From positions 336,191 to 356,686 of the forward strand of contig NW_003145285.1 of NCBI RefSeq assembly GCF_000003605.2: DNA of 20,496 bases, read 5' to 3'. Below are positions 1-8,660 of the stretch, piece after piece (position 1 is the stretch's first letter; every line of letters begins with the position of its first letter). This stretch comes from Saccoglossus kowalevskii (Eukaryota > Hemichordata > Enteropneusta > Harrimaniidae). Below the pieces are notes generated by a model that searched no databases, was not told the origin of the DNA, and saw nothing but the letters and a program-made list of their open reading frames with translations. Made by a program: the position numbers and the translations under genes.

Positions 1-610
1 CAAATACAATGCGATTCCGTTACATGATTTGAAAGTATCAGATACAATGTGATTCTGTGACATGATTTGAAAGTATCAAATACAATGTGATCCCGTTACA
101 TGATTTTAAAGTATCAAATACAATGTAATTCCGTTACATGATTTAAAAGTATCAAATACAGTGTGATTCCGTAACATGATTTGAAAGTATCGGATACAAT
201 GTACTTCTGTTACATGATTTGAAAGTATCAGATACATTGTGATTCCGTTACATGATTTAAAAGTAGCAACTACAATGTGATTCCGTAACATAATTTGAAA
301 GTAGCAAATACAATGTTATTCCGTAACATGATTTGAAAGTATAAAATACAATGTGATTCCGTTACATGATTTGAAAGTATCAAATACAATGCGATTCCGT
401 TACATGATTTGAAAGTATCAGATACAATGTGATTCTGTGACATGATTTGAAAGTATCAAATACAATGTGATCCCGTTACATGATTTAAAAGTATCAAATA
501 CAATGTAATTCCGTTACATGATTTAAAAGTATCAAATACAGTGTGATTCCGTAACATGATTTGAAAGTATCGGATACAATGTACTTCTGTTACATGATTT
601 GAAAGTATCA
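1..610. repeat. 380-bp block duplication (10 units) in the minisatellite
   Basis: Bases 1-230 match bases 381-610 with one mismatch (107 against 487), whereas neighbouring single units differ from each other at several positions. The offset of 380 is exactly ten 38-bp units. After 230/610 the two copies diverge. A second shared block, 291-360 against 747-816, is offset by 456, which is twelve units. These are higher-order duplications of multi-unit blocks, as expected from unequal exchange or replication slippage. Confidence 0.9.
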
Positions 611-1387
611 AATACAATGTGATCCCGTTACATGATTTTAAAGTATCAGATACAATGTGATTCCGTTACATGATTTGAAAGTTTCAAATACAATGCGATT
701 CCGTAACATGATTTGAAAGTAGCAAATACAATGTGATTTCGTATTATAATTTGAAAGTAGCAAATACAATGTTATTCCGTAACATGATTTGAAAGTATCA
801 AATACAATGTGATTCCGTAACATGATTTTAAAGCATCAAATACAATGTAATTTCGTAACATAATTTGAAAGTATCAAATACAATGTAATTCCGTAACATG
901 ATTTCTGTAATGTGATTTGAAAGTATCAAACACAGTATGATTCTTTTGTAATATGATTTTGAAGTATCTAATACAGGGTGATTCTTTTATATGATTTGAA
1001 ATTCTCGTCAAATACAGTTTGATTCCGCAACACGAACTGAAAGTATCGAATACAGTATGATTGCATAATATGATCAGAAACTATCAAATACAGTACGATT
1101 TTTAATATGATTTGAAATTATAAATTACAGTATGATTTAGCGACTTGATATAAAATTATCAAATACAGAATGATTCTGTAATAATTGAAATTATCGAATA
1201 CAGTATGATTCCGTGATATGATTTGAAATTATCAAGTGCAGCATGATTTCGTGACATGATTTGAAAGTAACAAATACAGTATGATTCCGTAACACAATTT
1301 GAAAGTATAAAATACCGTATGATTCTTCCGTAATATGATTTGAGAGTATCAAATACAGTGAGATTCTTTTATATGATTTGAAAGTAT

Positions 1388-2108
1388 CAAATGCAGTATG
1401 ATTCTGTAATGCGATTTGAAAGTATCAAATGCAGTATGATTCTGTAATGCGATTTGAAAGTATCAAATACAGTATGATTCTGTAATGCGATTTGAAAGTA
1501 TCAAATACAGTATGATTCTGTAATGTGATTTGAAAGTGTTAAATACAGTATGATTCTGTAATGCGATTTGAAAGTATCAAATGCAGTATGATTCTGTAAT
1601 GCGATTTGAAAGTATCAAATACAGTATGATTCTGTAATGTGATTTGAAGTGGCAAATACAGTATGATTCTGTAATGCGATTTGAAAGTATCAAATACAGT
1701 ATGATTCTGTAATGTGATTTGAAAGTGTTAAATACAGTATGATTCTGTAATGCGATTTGAAAGTATCAAATGCAGTATGATTCTGTAATGTGATTTGAAA
1801 GTGTCAAATACAGTATGATTCTGTAATGCGATTTGAAAGTATCAAATACAGTATGATTCTGTAATGTGATTTGAAAGTGGCAAATACAGTATGATTCTGT
1901 AATGCGATTTGAAAGTATCAAATACAGTATGATTCTGTAATGTGATTTGAAAGTGTCAAATACAGTATGATTCTGTAATGTGATTTGAAAGTGGCAAATA
2001 CAGTATGATTCTGTAATGCGATTTGAAAGTATCAAATACAGTATGATTCTGTAATGTGATTTGAAAGTGTCAAATACAGTATGATTCTGTAATGTGATTT
2101 GAAAGTAT
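1388..2108. repeat. 76-bp dimeric higher-order repeat zone
   Basis: Two unit variants alternate here. One has AATGCGATTTGAAAGTAT and the other AATGTGATTTGAAAGTG followed by T or G. The order is regular from about 1464 to 2070. Small breaks in it include like units side by side at 1388 to 1464 and at 1919 and 1957, and one 37-bp unit at 1616. Units within a variant are nearly identical. This is the most recently homogenised part of the array. Confidence 0.85.
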
Positions 2109-2130
2109 CAAATACAGTAGGATTCCGTAA

Positions 2131-3489
2131 TATGGAATCTCAATAGAGAGTATGTTGTAAACATTATTCCTACTATAATAAGTGGGATGTGACCGCTCTC
2201 ATCCAATGTAGGAAGTTTACCTAGTAATAAGTAAATAATTCCAAATACTTGTTGCGCATGAACTGATATCTGCGTGGATCTATAATTGCCGACTGGCAGG
2301 GAAGGCACTGCAGTAGACACACATTCAAAACAACCACGTCACGTGACGGCCCACTTGCATTTTATAGTATGCCAAGTAGGTAGCCGGTAACACAGGTTCT
2401 TTTGGATTGGAGACCTCGTTAACACTGGGACTATATACAGTTGCTTATACAGTTCCATTTTTCGGAGGAACAGTGTTATAGTACTGACTATGAGTCTATG
2501 GACGACCATATACACTATAAATGGTAAAGATCGACACTGTATGTGTTTTATGACGTGCCAGACTTAAGGTGGACGGCGGTGACCTACGTGGACGTAAAAC
2601 CCTGGTCCGGGGATATGTGTATATGACAACGACAAGGCACTAATATATACTGCTAACTTATCTACTCAGCTATCAGTACGGCATGATTTAAAGGAACGGC
2701 ATAGTTCACTCCAATATTTTGGGCCTCGGGTGATCTACAGACATTCAACAAGTGACAGCACAGTGCATGACGTCCATTGTTAATGAAGCCGCGACACAGT
2801 GACACTGCCCATAATAGCTTACAATCGTTGACGAGGAACTTTACTAGGGCGTCCTGTCCTTGAAAAAAGTATATAACCGAAATCGAGAACGAAGGCCGGG
2901 TAAAAGTATTACCCAATCCGCAGTCTTCTTTAATAGGGACTGTGTCCAATCAGACCGTCATTTTGTTCACGCTAACTAACCGTATTCAGTCTGTGTTGTA
3001 TTACTAGTCTGAGGTTAAGATAAGCTTAAGGTTTGACTGCAGTTAACTACTATGACGCCTATTGTCATGTGATATTAATGCCCCATTGTTTACACTAGGT
3101 GCATGTGACGTTTTTTTTTTTTGCAGTGACACTTTAATAGGACTTCTATAATATAATATAACATATATATCTGACAAATGTATTTATTATATGTGTAACC
3201 TGGTGTCGGTTCGGGGTCACTCGTAGGTGTGCAAAACGGAACGGGGTCAATCGTACAAGTGATTGCGAGTAAGCGCATTGCTCGAAATATTTCTAAAATT
3301 TGATCTGTATTACAGAGATCGTGTATCTTTTGAAACCAGAATTGAAAGTTAAATTCGCATAATATGCGGAGTGGAGGGGTGGGATTCTCGATGACAATTG
3401 AGCCAAACTTATTTCGGAATACAAGGTTCTATTGTATTTTAAATAATTGTTTGTGTTCACCAAATAACTTATAGGCGTTTATTTTTCAG
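2131..3489. other. Non-coding stretch between minisatellite and first visible exon
   Basis: I see no exon, tRNA or recognisable transposon here. The reading frame at 2662-2949 on the minus strand (95 codons) matches no family I know and has no supporting signals. A poly-T run lies near 3110. If the membrane-protein gene has an upstream leader or signal-peptide exon, it could lie here or beyond the minisatellite. I could not pick a donor site with the right phase. Confidence 0.6.
2337..2348. promoter_or_regulatory. 12-bp E-box palindrome, CLEAR/USF-like
   Basis: CGTCACGTGACG is a perfect 12-bp palindrome containing GTCACGTGAC. That core is the E-box form bound by USF and MiT/TFE (CLEAR) bHLH-zip factors in animals. 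It lies about 1.1 kb upstream of the first visible exon on the same side as its expected promoter. A CCAAT pentamer lies about 140 bp before it. Motif match only; promoter function is inference. Confidence 0.3.
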
Positions 3490-3649
3490 CCGAGACTAAA
3501 CGAAGAACCCCACGTTGATAATATGGAAGCGAACGAAAACGACCCTATGTTTGTTATGTATGCGACAGTGGGAGCTTTCGGCGCACTCTTCTTGTTACTG
3601 GTGATTGTGGTTGTGTGTAAAGGAAGGTTTTGTCCTAGCGAGCCACAAG
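3490..3649 (+). CDS. Membrane-spanning exon of a single-pass PPxY protein (exon n)
   Basis: The exon is bounded by a pyrimidine-rich acceptor, TTTATTTTTCAG, and a near-consensus donor, AAG followed by GTGAGT. It is 160 nt long, starts in phase 0 and ends in phase 1. It reads about 11 polar residues (PRLNEEPHVDN), then MEANENDP, then a hydrophobic helix rich in Leu, Val, Ala and Phe from MFVMYATVGAF to IVVVC, then a short basic Cys-containing stop-transfer segment, CKGRFC. The Cys residues beside the helix are possible palmitoylation sites. The ATG at 3523 has A at -3 and G at +4. If upstream exons are untranslated, the protein would start there with a very short outside part (type III topology). 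Otherwise the signal peptide and ectodomain come from exons not identified. The frame joins seamlessly to the exon at 8092. No family assigned. Confidence 0.8.
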
Positions 3650-4548
3650 GTGAGTAAATTTTACAGCGAGTTGAAACGAAATTGACAAGAACTGACATAT
3701 ACTATTTATAGCTAACAGTGGGTGGCCGTGCTATACTATTACATGTAATTGGTTACATCCGACATTAAACCGATCGCGATTGCTACAAAATGAAAATTGG
3801 TGACGCCGAACAATATCTATGGAATTATAAATCATTACCGGTTATCTATTACAATAAAAGATACGTACCAATCCCGGTACCAATTCGTAATGCTTAAACA
3901 CACAACAATTAATACTAGTATTAACAACAGTAATTTAATCAATAGTAAAATAATAATATTAATACTTATGACCAACATTTACAACAGTAAATTATTTCTG
4001 AATTTATAAAAGCTTAGAAAATATATAACAACTAAGATGTCTGAGGATGGTTTCGACAAATAACTTGAAGAAGTTGTGTTTTAGGGAAGAGTCAAAACAA
4101 GACCTGAGCATTATAGAGACTTCATTTAATTGTATACGGGATAGACTAATAATAACAAGAAAAATTCGTCTTTGACACATCCAAAATTACGAAATCTACA
4201 AGTTCTGTTTGCCCTTGGGACGTTCAGTTGTTTCAGTGCCTAGTTTCAAATTTGAGTGAGTGGACGAAATCGACACAAACCACTTCTGAAAAAATAGATT
4301 GTAAACAACAGGTGGATAAGACTCGAGGGTTAGATGATTTTTGAGTAGTGAATACGTGCTTGAGTATGAATTTCTTCCGACCAGTTTTGGCTCTCAATAT
4401 CCATACAGCGTTGATTGAAAATAAATAAGAAACCACGTTCATATCAACCATACTTTGGTAGCAACCATACTCTCCCAAACCCATGAATTTGCAATAATTA
4501 TTTTACATTTTTTTAATTTACATTTAGCATCTTGAAATTCATAACACC

Positions 4549-4606
4549 TTTAAAGCGGGGGAGCCGTCACCTGCGCATGCGTCATATGGCCATAGCGTGT
4601 CATTGC
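4549..4606 (+). repeat. Repeat head shared with the MITE at 7169
   Basis: TTTAAAGCGGGGGAG, a following CGTCACCTGCGCATGCGTCA and an ATGGCCATA stretch match 7164-7221 closely. Like that copy it has TTAA next to AGCG. Here the opposite terminal repeat is missing, so this is either a broken MITE or the left end of a longer element that also contains the repeat copy at 4643-4870. The CpG-rich segment includes an NRF1-like GCGCATGCG and a GGCCAT, which may be why it looks promoter-like. Confidence 0.55.
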
Positions 4607-4642
4607 GTTGTGTTGTCACATGAAGCGCTGTCCCAGCACAGA

Positions 4643-4870
4643 CCTCGAACTACACGCGTTACTTATCATTACTGTACAAAGCAGCTTTGCATAGAACTCA
4701 TTTGCATATTCGAATATGTTCGAACTACAAGATCCGGTCGGTTAACAAAGTTACGCGTAAGTCACTCGGTTACATGAATCGCTTTAATAAGACGTTTTCC
4801 TACATGCCAAAGCATAAGTTTCTTCAATAAATGACTAACTTTATAAACTTACTAGAACCTGTGTGTTCTA
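4643..4870 (+). repeat. Interspersed repeat copy A, internally deleted
   Basis: The segment aligns with copies B (5495-5828) and C (6152-6490, reversed). Shared landmarks in order are ACGCGTTACTTATCAT, CAAAGCAG, CTCATTTGCATATTCGAATA, TGTTCGAACTACAAGA, CGGTTAACAAAGTTA, AATAAATGACTAACTTTATA and TTACTAGAACC. Compared with B and C, about 100 bp is missing after AATAAGACGTTT. No coding potential and no clear tRNA-derived head was seen, so I cannot say whether it is a SINE, a MITE or part of a larger element. Confidence 0.8.
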
Positions 4871-5440
4871 AGTTATAGTGTATCACGTGCGCCATTTCAC
4901 TGCAGTAATGATCCAGAGTTCTATTCCACGAATGTATCTCTGCCAACAGGCGATCGTATGCTCGTCGTTGATTGGTCCATGCGTCACAGTGGTACTTCTT
5001 TCAAAGACGCTCACCAAAACATTGCCATGCAAGTGTTCGATTTTCGAACCCGACGGATGTGTACGCGTTGTTTACAGATTTTGGCTGTTTTCAAAGTTAA
5101 AAGCTTCTTTTTTTTCTTTCTGTTACACAAAAGGGGGTGACAGTAGGACGATTTAGTCGTTAATACTACCTAGTGCTTTCGTTTGTTTATATTTCTTCGC
5201 ATGGCAATCCACAGGACGGTCAGTTTGATGAACCGAGTAACACCTTAGTAACCGTTATTCCGCGATGAAATTATTTTCTTTTGTAAATTATAACTATTTC
5301 ACCGTTTTCAGTATGTTTTACGAAAAAAATCATTATCAGCTATCGATAACATATTTTAAAACTTTTTTACTAGGATGAAGAAATCAACACGAGAGACCTC
5401 TAATAACAAAAATACGCGTATGATACGCGTAGTAAAGATC

Positions 5441-5459
5441 TTGTGGTGTTTCACCACAA
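5441..5459. other. Perfect 8-bp stem hairpin before repeat copy B
   Basis: TTGTGGTG, a TTT loop, then CACCACAA form a perfect 8-bp stem. It lies just upstream of an ATGGCGG sequence and copy B. No run of T follows, and this is a eukaryotic intron, so it is not a terminator. Its loop sequence is partly conserved in the related module at 5947-5993, although the stem is not. Confidence 0.4.
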
Positions 5460-5494
5460 AATGGCGGTGTGTGGTGGCAGAGCGAACTCCGCAC

Positions 5495-5828
5495 AGTTCG
5501 ATACGCGTTACTTATCATCACTACACAAAGCAGATTTGCATATAACTCATTTGCATATTCGAATATGTTCGAACTACAAGACCTTGGCGGTTAACAAAGT
5601 TATGCGAAAGTCACTTGGTTATTTTAATCAGTTTAATAAGACGTTTCACGGCCTGAATCCGAATAAAATGTTTAGTAATTAAAATAAAATATACAAGACT
5701 TCCTTTAGAAAACTGCAATAATTTCCTAGATGCCAAAGCATTATAATGTACAATAAATAGCTAACTTTATAAACTTACTAGAACCTTTGTTGTATGACTG
5801 TCAGACGCGGAAAATCGAACCCGTTCAA
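5495..5828 (+). repeat. Interspersed repeat copy B, left arm of inverted pair
   Basis: The copy runs from AGTTCGATACGCGTTACTTA to GGAAAATCGAACCCGTTCAA. It is the direct-orientation partner of the reversed copy C. By hand alignment the outer 169 bp of B and reversed C differ at about 21 positions (about 88% identity); the inner half is less similar but stays collinear. It contains the octamer ATTTGCAT and the 14-bp palindrome CATATTCGAATATG (5554-5567). Confidence 0.85.
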
Positions 5829-6151
5829 CCCTGATACGTTTTTACTGAAGTCTGACATCAATAAATAGTTCGGATGTCACATACGTTTTTTTTCTCCACT
5901 TTTTGTAGTTCGGTTTCAAATGAAACAACTGCGGAAAAATGACCGTGCGTAGTGAGGTGATTGACCACAAAATTGAAGGCTGCCTATGGCAGAGACACTA
6001 TTGCGTAAAGCGAAAAGGCCTCTGGGAAGGAGATTGGTGGCCGAGATACTTTCGGTGATCTAACCGCAAGGAACTCTGAGAAGGAGAATGGGGTTTCTTA
6101 ACATTTCCGTTCATCTTGTATTATGGTTAATATTTCAATACTATTTTTGGC

Positions 6152-6490
6152 TTGAACGGGTTCGATTTTCTGCGTCTAACTGCCATAGAACACAACGGTT
6201 CTTGTAAATTTATAAAGTTAGTCATTTATTGTACAATCTAGTACTTTGGCATCTGGAAAAAGATTGCACTTTTCTGACGCAGGTCATGTATATTTTAATA
6301 AAATTAACTGTACATTTTATATTTGGAGTCAGGGCGTGAAACGTCTCATTAACGTGATTTCAGTAACCGAGCGACTTGCGGATAACTTTGTTAACCGACA
6401 GGGTCTTGTAGTTCGAACATATTTAAATATGCAAATGAGTTCTATGCAAAGCTGCTTTGTGCAGTGATAATAAGTAACGCGTATCGAACT
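6152..6490 (-). repeat. Interspersed repeat copy C, right arm of inverted pair
   Basis: Read on the minus strand, the segment runs from AGTTCGATACGCGTTACTTA at 6490 to TTTTCTGCG/GTTCAA-type sequence at 6152, collinear with copy B. It faces B across 323 bp, so a transcript through both would form a stem of roughly 335 bp. The palindrome found in A and B is CATATTTAAATATG here (6418-6431). Open frames on either strand are short and do not resemble a known protein. Confidence 0.85.
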
Positions 6491-7164
6491 TAACCAGTAT
6501 TTTGTATTTATACACACGGTGTGAGATTCCCGAGTTCATCCCAATTCAACGATTAAACGTTTTGTTATGAAGCTCAACTGTGAAACGCATAATTGTATTA
6601 CAGACAGTCTCAATGTCATCTGATGAATGGAAACCCCAAATTTTCGAGACATATTGCATTCGAAAATTCTAAGGGTTGTTGTGACTGGAATAGTGCAAAC
6701 TTGTTGTAGACAAGATCGACAAGATTATAAACCAAAATTTGATAAGTTTTCTTGTTCACTCAAAGTTTTCTGTGTCTGAGATCACGACCATAACCAAGAA
6801 AATACAACACCAAAGTAACTTAGTTTATGGCGGGGTTATATCCATCTACTAGTATTGCAGGCTCATTATCACAGACCAACAGAAAATAAATAATTCAATA
6901 CATGTTGTAAGCTAATTCTGAAGTTGCTAATAAGCGTAATGTTATTATTGTAAGTTCAATAATTTTAAAATGCCGATATTAACGCCCGAAAATTGTGTCG
7001 TATTTGAATCATGATGAGCTTTCTTGATATCGTTTACAAAATTTTAGATAATATTAATAGCGGGGACAACATTGAAACTTGATGTAATAGGATTGAACAG
7101 ACAAGCTTTCACATTTGTGTACATTAAAACAACAACTTTATAAAGTTTACAGTTAATTCCGCAT

Positions 7165-7329
7165 TTAAAGCGGGGGAGTCGTCACCTACACATGCGTCAG
7201 ATGGCCATATCGTGTCATTGTTTACAAACAACCGTTTACCCACGAGCCTTTGCGTTTTTAGCCCGTGTTGTTATCGTCGCTTGCGATTCAATTCCCGCGC
7301 GTGCGCAGGTGACGACCCTCGCGCTTTAA
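7165..7329. mobile_element. 157-bp TTAA-flanked MITE
   Basis: An element of 157 bp (7169-7325) is bounded by TTAA on both sides. Its ends are imperfect inverted repeats of about 30 bp: AGCGGGGGAGTCGTCACCT on the left against the reverse complement of AGGTGACGACCCTCGCGCT on the right, 3 mismatches in 19, with similarity continuing inward to the ACATGCG/CGCACGCG region. It has no coding capacity. TTAA target duplications are known for piggyBac and Kolobok superfamilies, so a non-autonomous member of one of these is likely; which one is not decided by this sequence. The head at 4549-4606 is a second, incomplete relative. Confidence 0.7.
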
Positions 7330-8091
7330 GTAATTTATAAAAAAGGGGATAGTGATCAATGCGATCAAAAACTTTCTGAAACTCTGTGAAAGCTAAATAT
7401 GTTCTTCCTTCCTGGTGTGCTAAATATTTTGAGATAATTGTAGGAAAAAAAAAACAAATATTCGAAGTGGAGTATGATTTACGAATTCAAAACGGGCCTG
7501 CCCATCTATAACAGATATGAAGTCTCGAATCAAGAGTGGTGTAGACTATCTTACCGGTTATTGGCAAAATGGTAATTTCTCGGCAATTTCTCCGTCTTAT
7601 TTGTATCTCCTTTTTTTTTTATAAATATGAGTAATTATCCAACAATCCATTCCCATGGATATTCGCCCGATTCTAATAAATAGTTTTGATAATATTACTT
7701 TCATGATAAGTGACTCTATGCCATCCAACCCTGGGGCTTTGTTACGTTTCAGTTTGTTAATACTTTACTGCGTCAATACCTGTCTGGTGTAGTAAAATCA
7801 ATATTGTTGTTGTCAATGTTTTCCATGTTGTCAATCACTTCTTTGAGTAAAAGTCATTTACTGAACATTTCGTTCGCAGACGAAGCGATTCAGTCTGACT
7901 ACTTCGTCTAATCTGGATTAAAGTGCAGTGGTCATCGTGCAGCATTTACATGCGTTGTTTATGAGTCCCTTATCAAACAGGACAGGATATTCTTAATTGT
8001 TATGTTTGTTCAATGCCCTGTACCCTATTATTTCCAAATAGTGCTTATTTCTGTTACTGCAATGAACGATGAAATTTGTTTTACTTTTCAG

Positions 8092-8660
8092 AATGTCAGC
8101 CACCAACACAACATTGCCGTTACGGCGACCTTCCGCCCTCTTACAGCAACTGCGTGCGGACGGGACTCATCACATCCACCGGTAGTTATACGGCACGAGT
8201 GTGTGGAGGGGCTAATACCGCTCTGCCAAACTATAGCAGTGTCGTGGCCGGGAGACGGATATCAGGAGCAACACCGATGCAGCGTCACGAATCCATTCCA
8301 GAAGAAACCAGCGATACATCGTCGTATATTGTTTTTACGTGTGACGAAGAAGAACGCACACGGGAAAATAACTCAGAACGCGGTGATAACAGAAATGTTG
8401 AGAGTGCGTTACGGGAGAATATGGAGAGTGGTACAGACGAAGTTGCCACTACCGACCTGGCAAATACTAATAGACAAAATATTCATAATGGGCAGAATCA
8501 CGACAGAAACGACACTATGTCATTGGATTCTCTAGAACACAATGACTCTGGAATAAATGCTGAATACAATATTGAAAACGAAGCATTGAGTGGAAACGTT
8601 AGAATGAACACGATGTTAGCCCGGGAGTCAATAAGTATTGATGCAACGGGAAATATATGA
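8092..8660 (+). CDS. Terminal cytoplasmic-tail exon of the single-pass PPxY protein
   Basis: The acceptor TTTTACTTTTCAG precedes the exon, and the open frame runs to TGA at 8658-8660. Joining the last G of the 3649 exon to AA completes a Glu codon, so the tail reads ECQPPTQHC and onward. From ATG 3523 the joined product is 231 residues. The tail has a PPxY motif in GDLPPSYSN (PPxY is the known ligand of WW domains in NEDD4-type ubiquitin ligases), then LPNYSSVV, which contains a YxxPhi sequence of the kind read by AP-2 clathrin adaptors. The last two thirds is hydrophilic and rich in Asn, Glu, Asp, Ser and Thr, looks disordered, and has many possible phosphosites. The layout of one helix followed by PY motifs recalls PMEPA1/LDLRAD4, PRRG or WBP1-type adaptors, but I see no alignable homology. 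Role in receptor turnover is inference. Confidence 0.8.

Larger units (their letters stand above)
1..2130. repeat. 38-bp minisatellite array, about 56 units
   Basis: The stretch is a head-to-tail array of a 38-bp unit that begins CAAATACARTRTGATTC and ends GATTTGAAAGTAT. It is cut by the left edge, so its full length is unknown. Three zones are visible. Units from 1 to about 900 read mostly ACAATGTGATTCCGTTACATG. Units from about 900 to 1387 are diverged and carry small indels. Units from 1388 to 2108 are almost uniform and read ACAGTATGATTCTGTAATG. The last, decayed unit starts at 2109 and fades into unique sequence near 2130. Long minus-strand reading frames across the array (for example 1766-2035) are by-products of the repeat: 38 is not a multiple of three, so three units give the same 38-residue peptide in every frame. 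I infer no protein. Confidence 0.97.
3650..8091 (+). other. Phase-1 intron of the PPxY membrane-protein gene
   Basis: The intron begins GTGAGT and ends TTTTCAG, about 4.4 kb long. It separates the membrane exon from the tail exon after the first base of a Glu codon. Its middle (4549-7330) is filled with interspersed repeats described separately. Its left part (3650-4548) and right part (7331-8091) show only AT-rich unique sequence. No exon with good splice signals and an open frame of matching phase was found inside. Confidence 0.7.

Noticed and set aside
106-2035. Several minus-strand reading frames with repeating peptide
   Set aside because: They lie wholly in the 38-bp array, which is open in more than one frame; the peptide repeat follows from the DNA repeat.
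2490-2523. Possible first exon ending at a GTAAAG donor (ATG at 2490)
   Set aside because: The exon would end in phase 1, which does not fit the phase-0 acceptor at 3490.
2662-2949. 95-codon minus-strand frame with protein-like composition
   Set aside because: No family match, no splice or start context, and no support on neighbouring frames. It could be a fossil transposon antisense frame but cannot be shown.
4643-6490. tRNA-derived SINE interpretation of copies A-C from GGTTCGATTTT and GTTCGAAC boxes
   Set aside because: The B-box-like words are not spaced from a credible A box, and no tRNA fold could be made.
8002-8535. 177-codon frame overlapping the tail exon
   Set aside because: It is out of frame with the exon that splices correctly to 3649; the alternative frame gives the membrane-protein continuation and ends in a normal stop.
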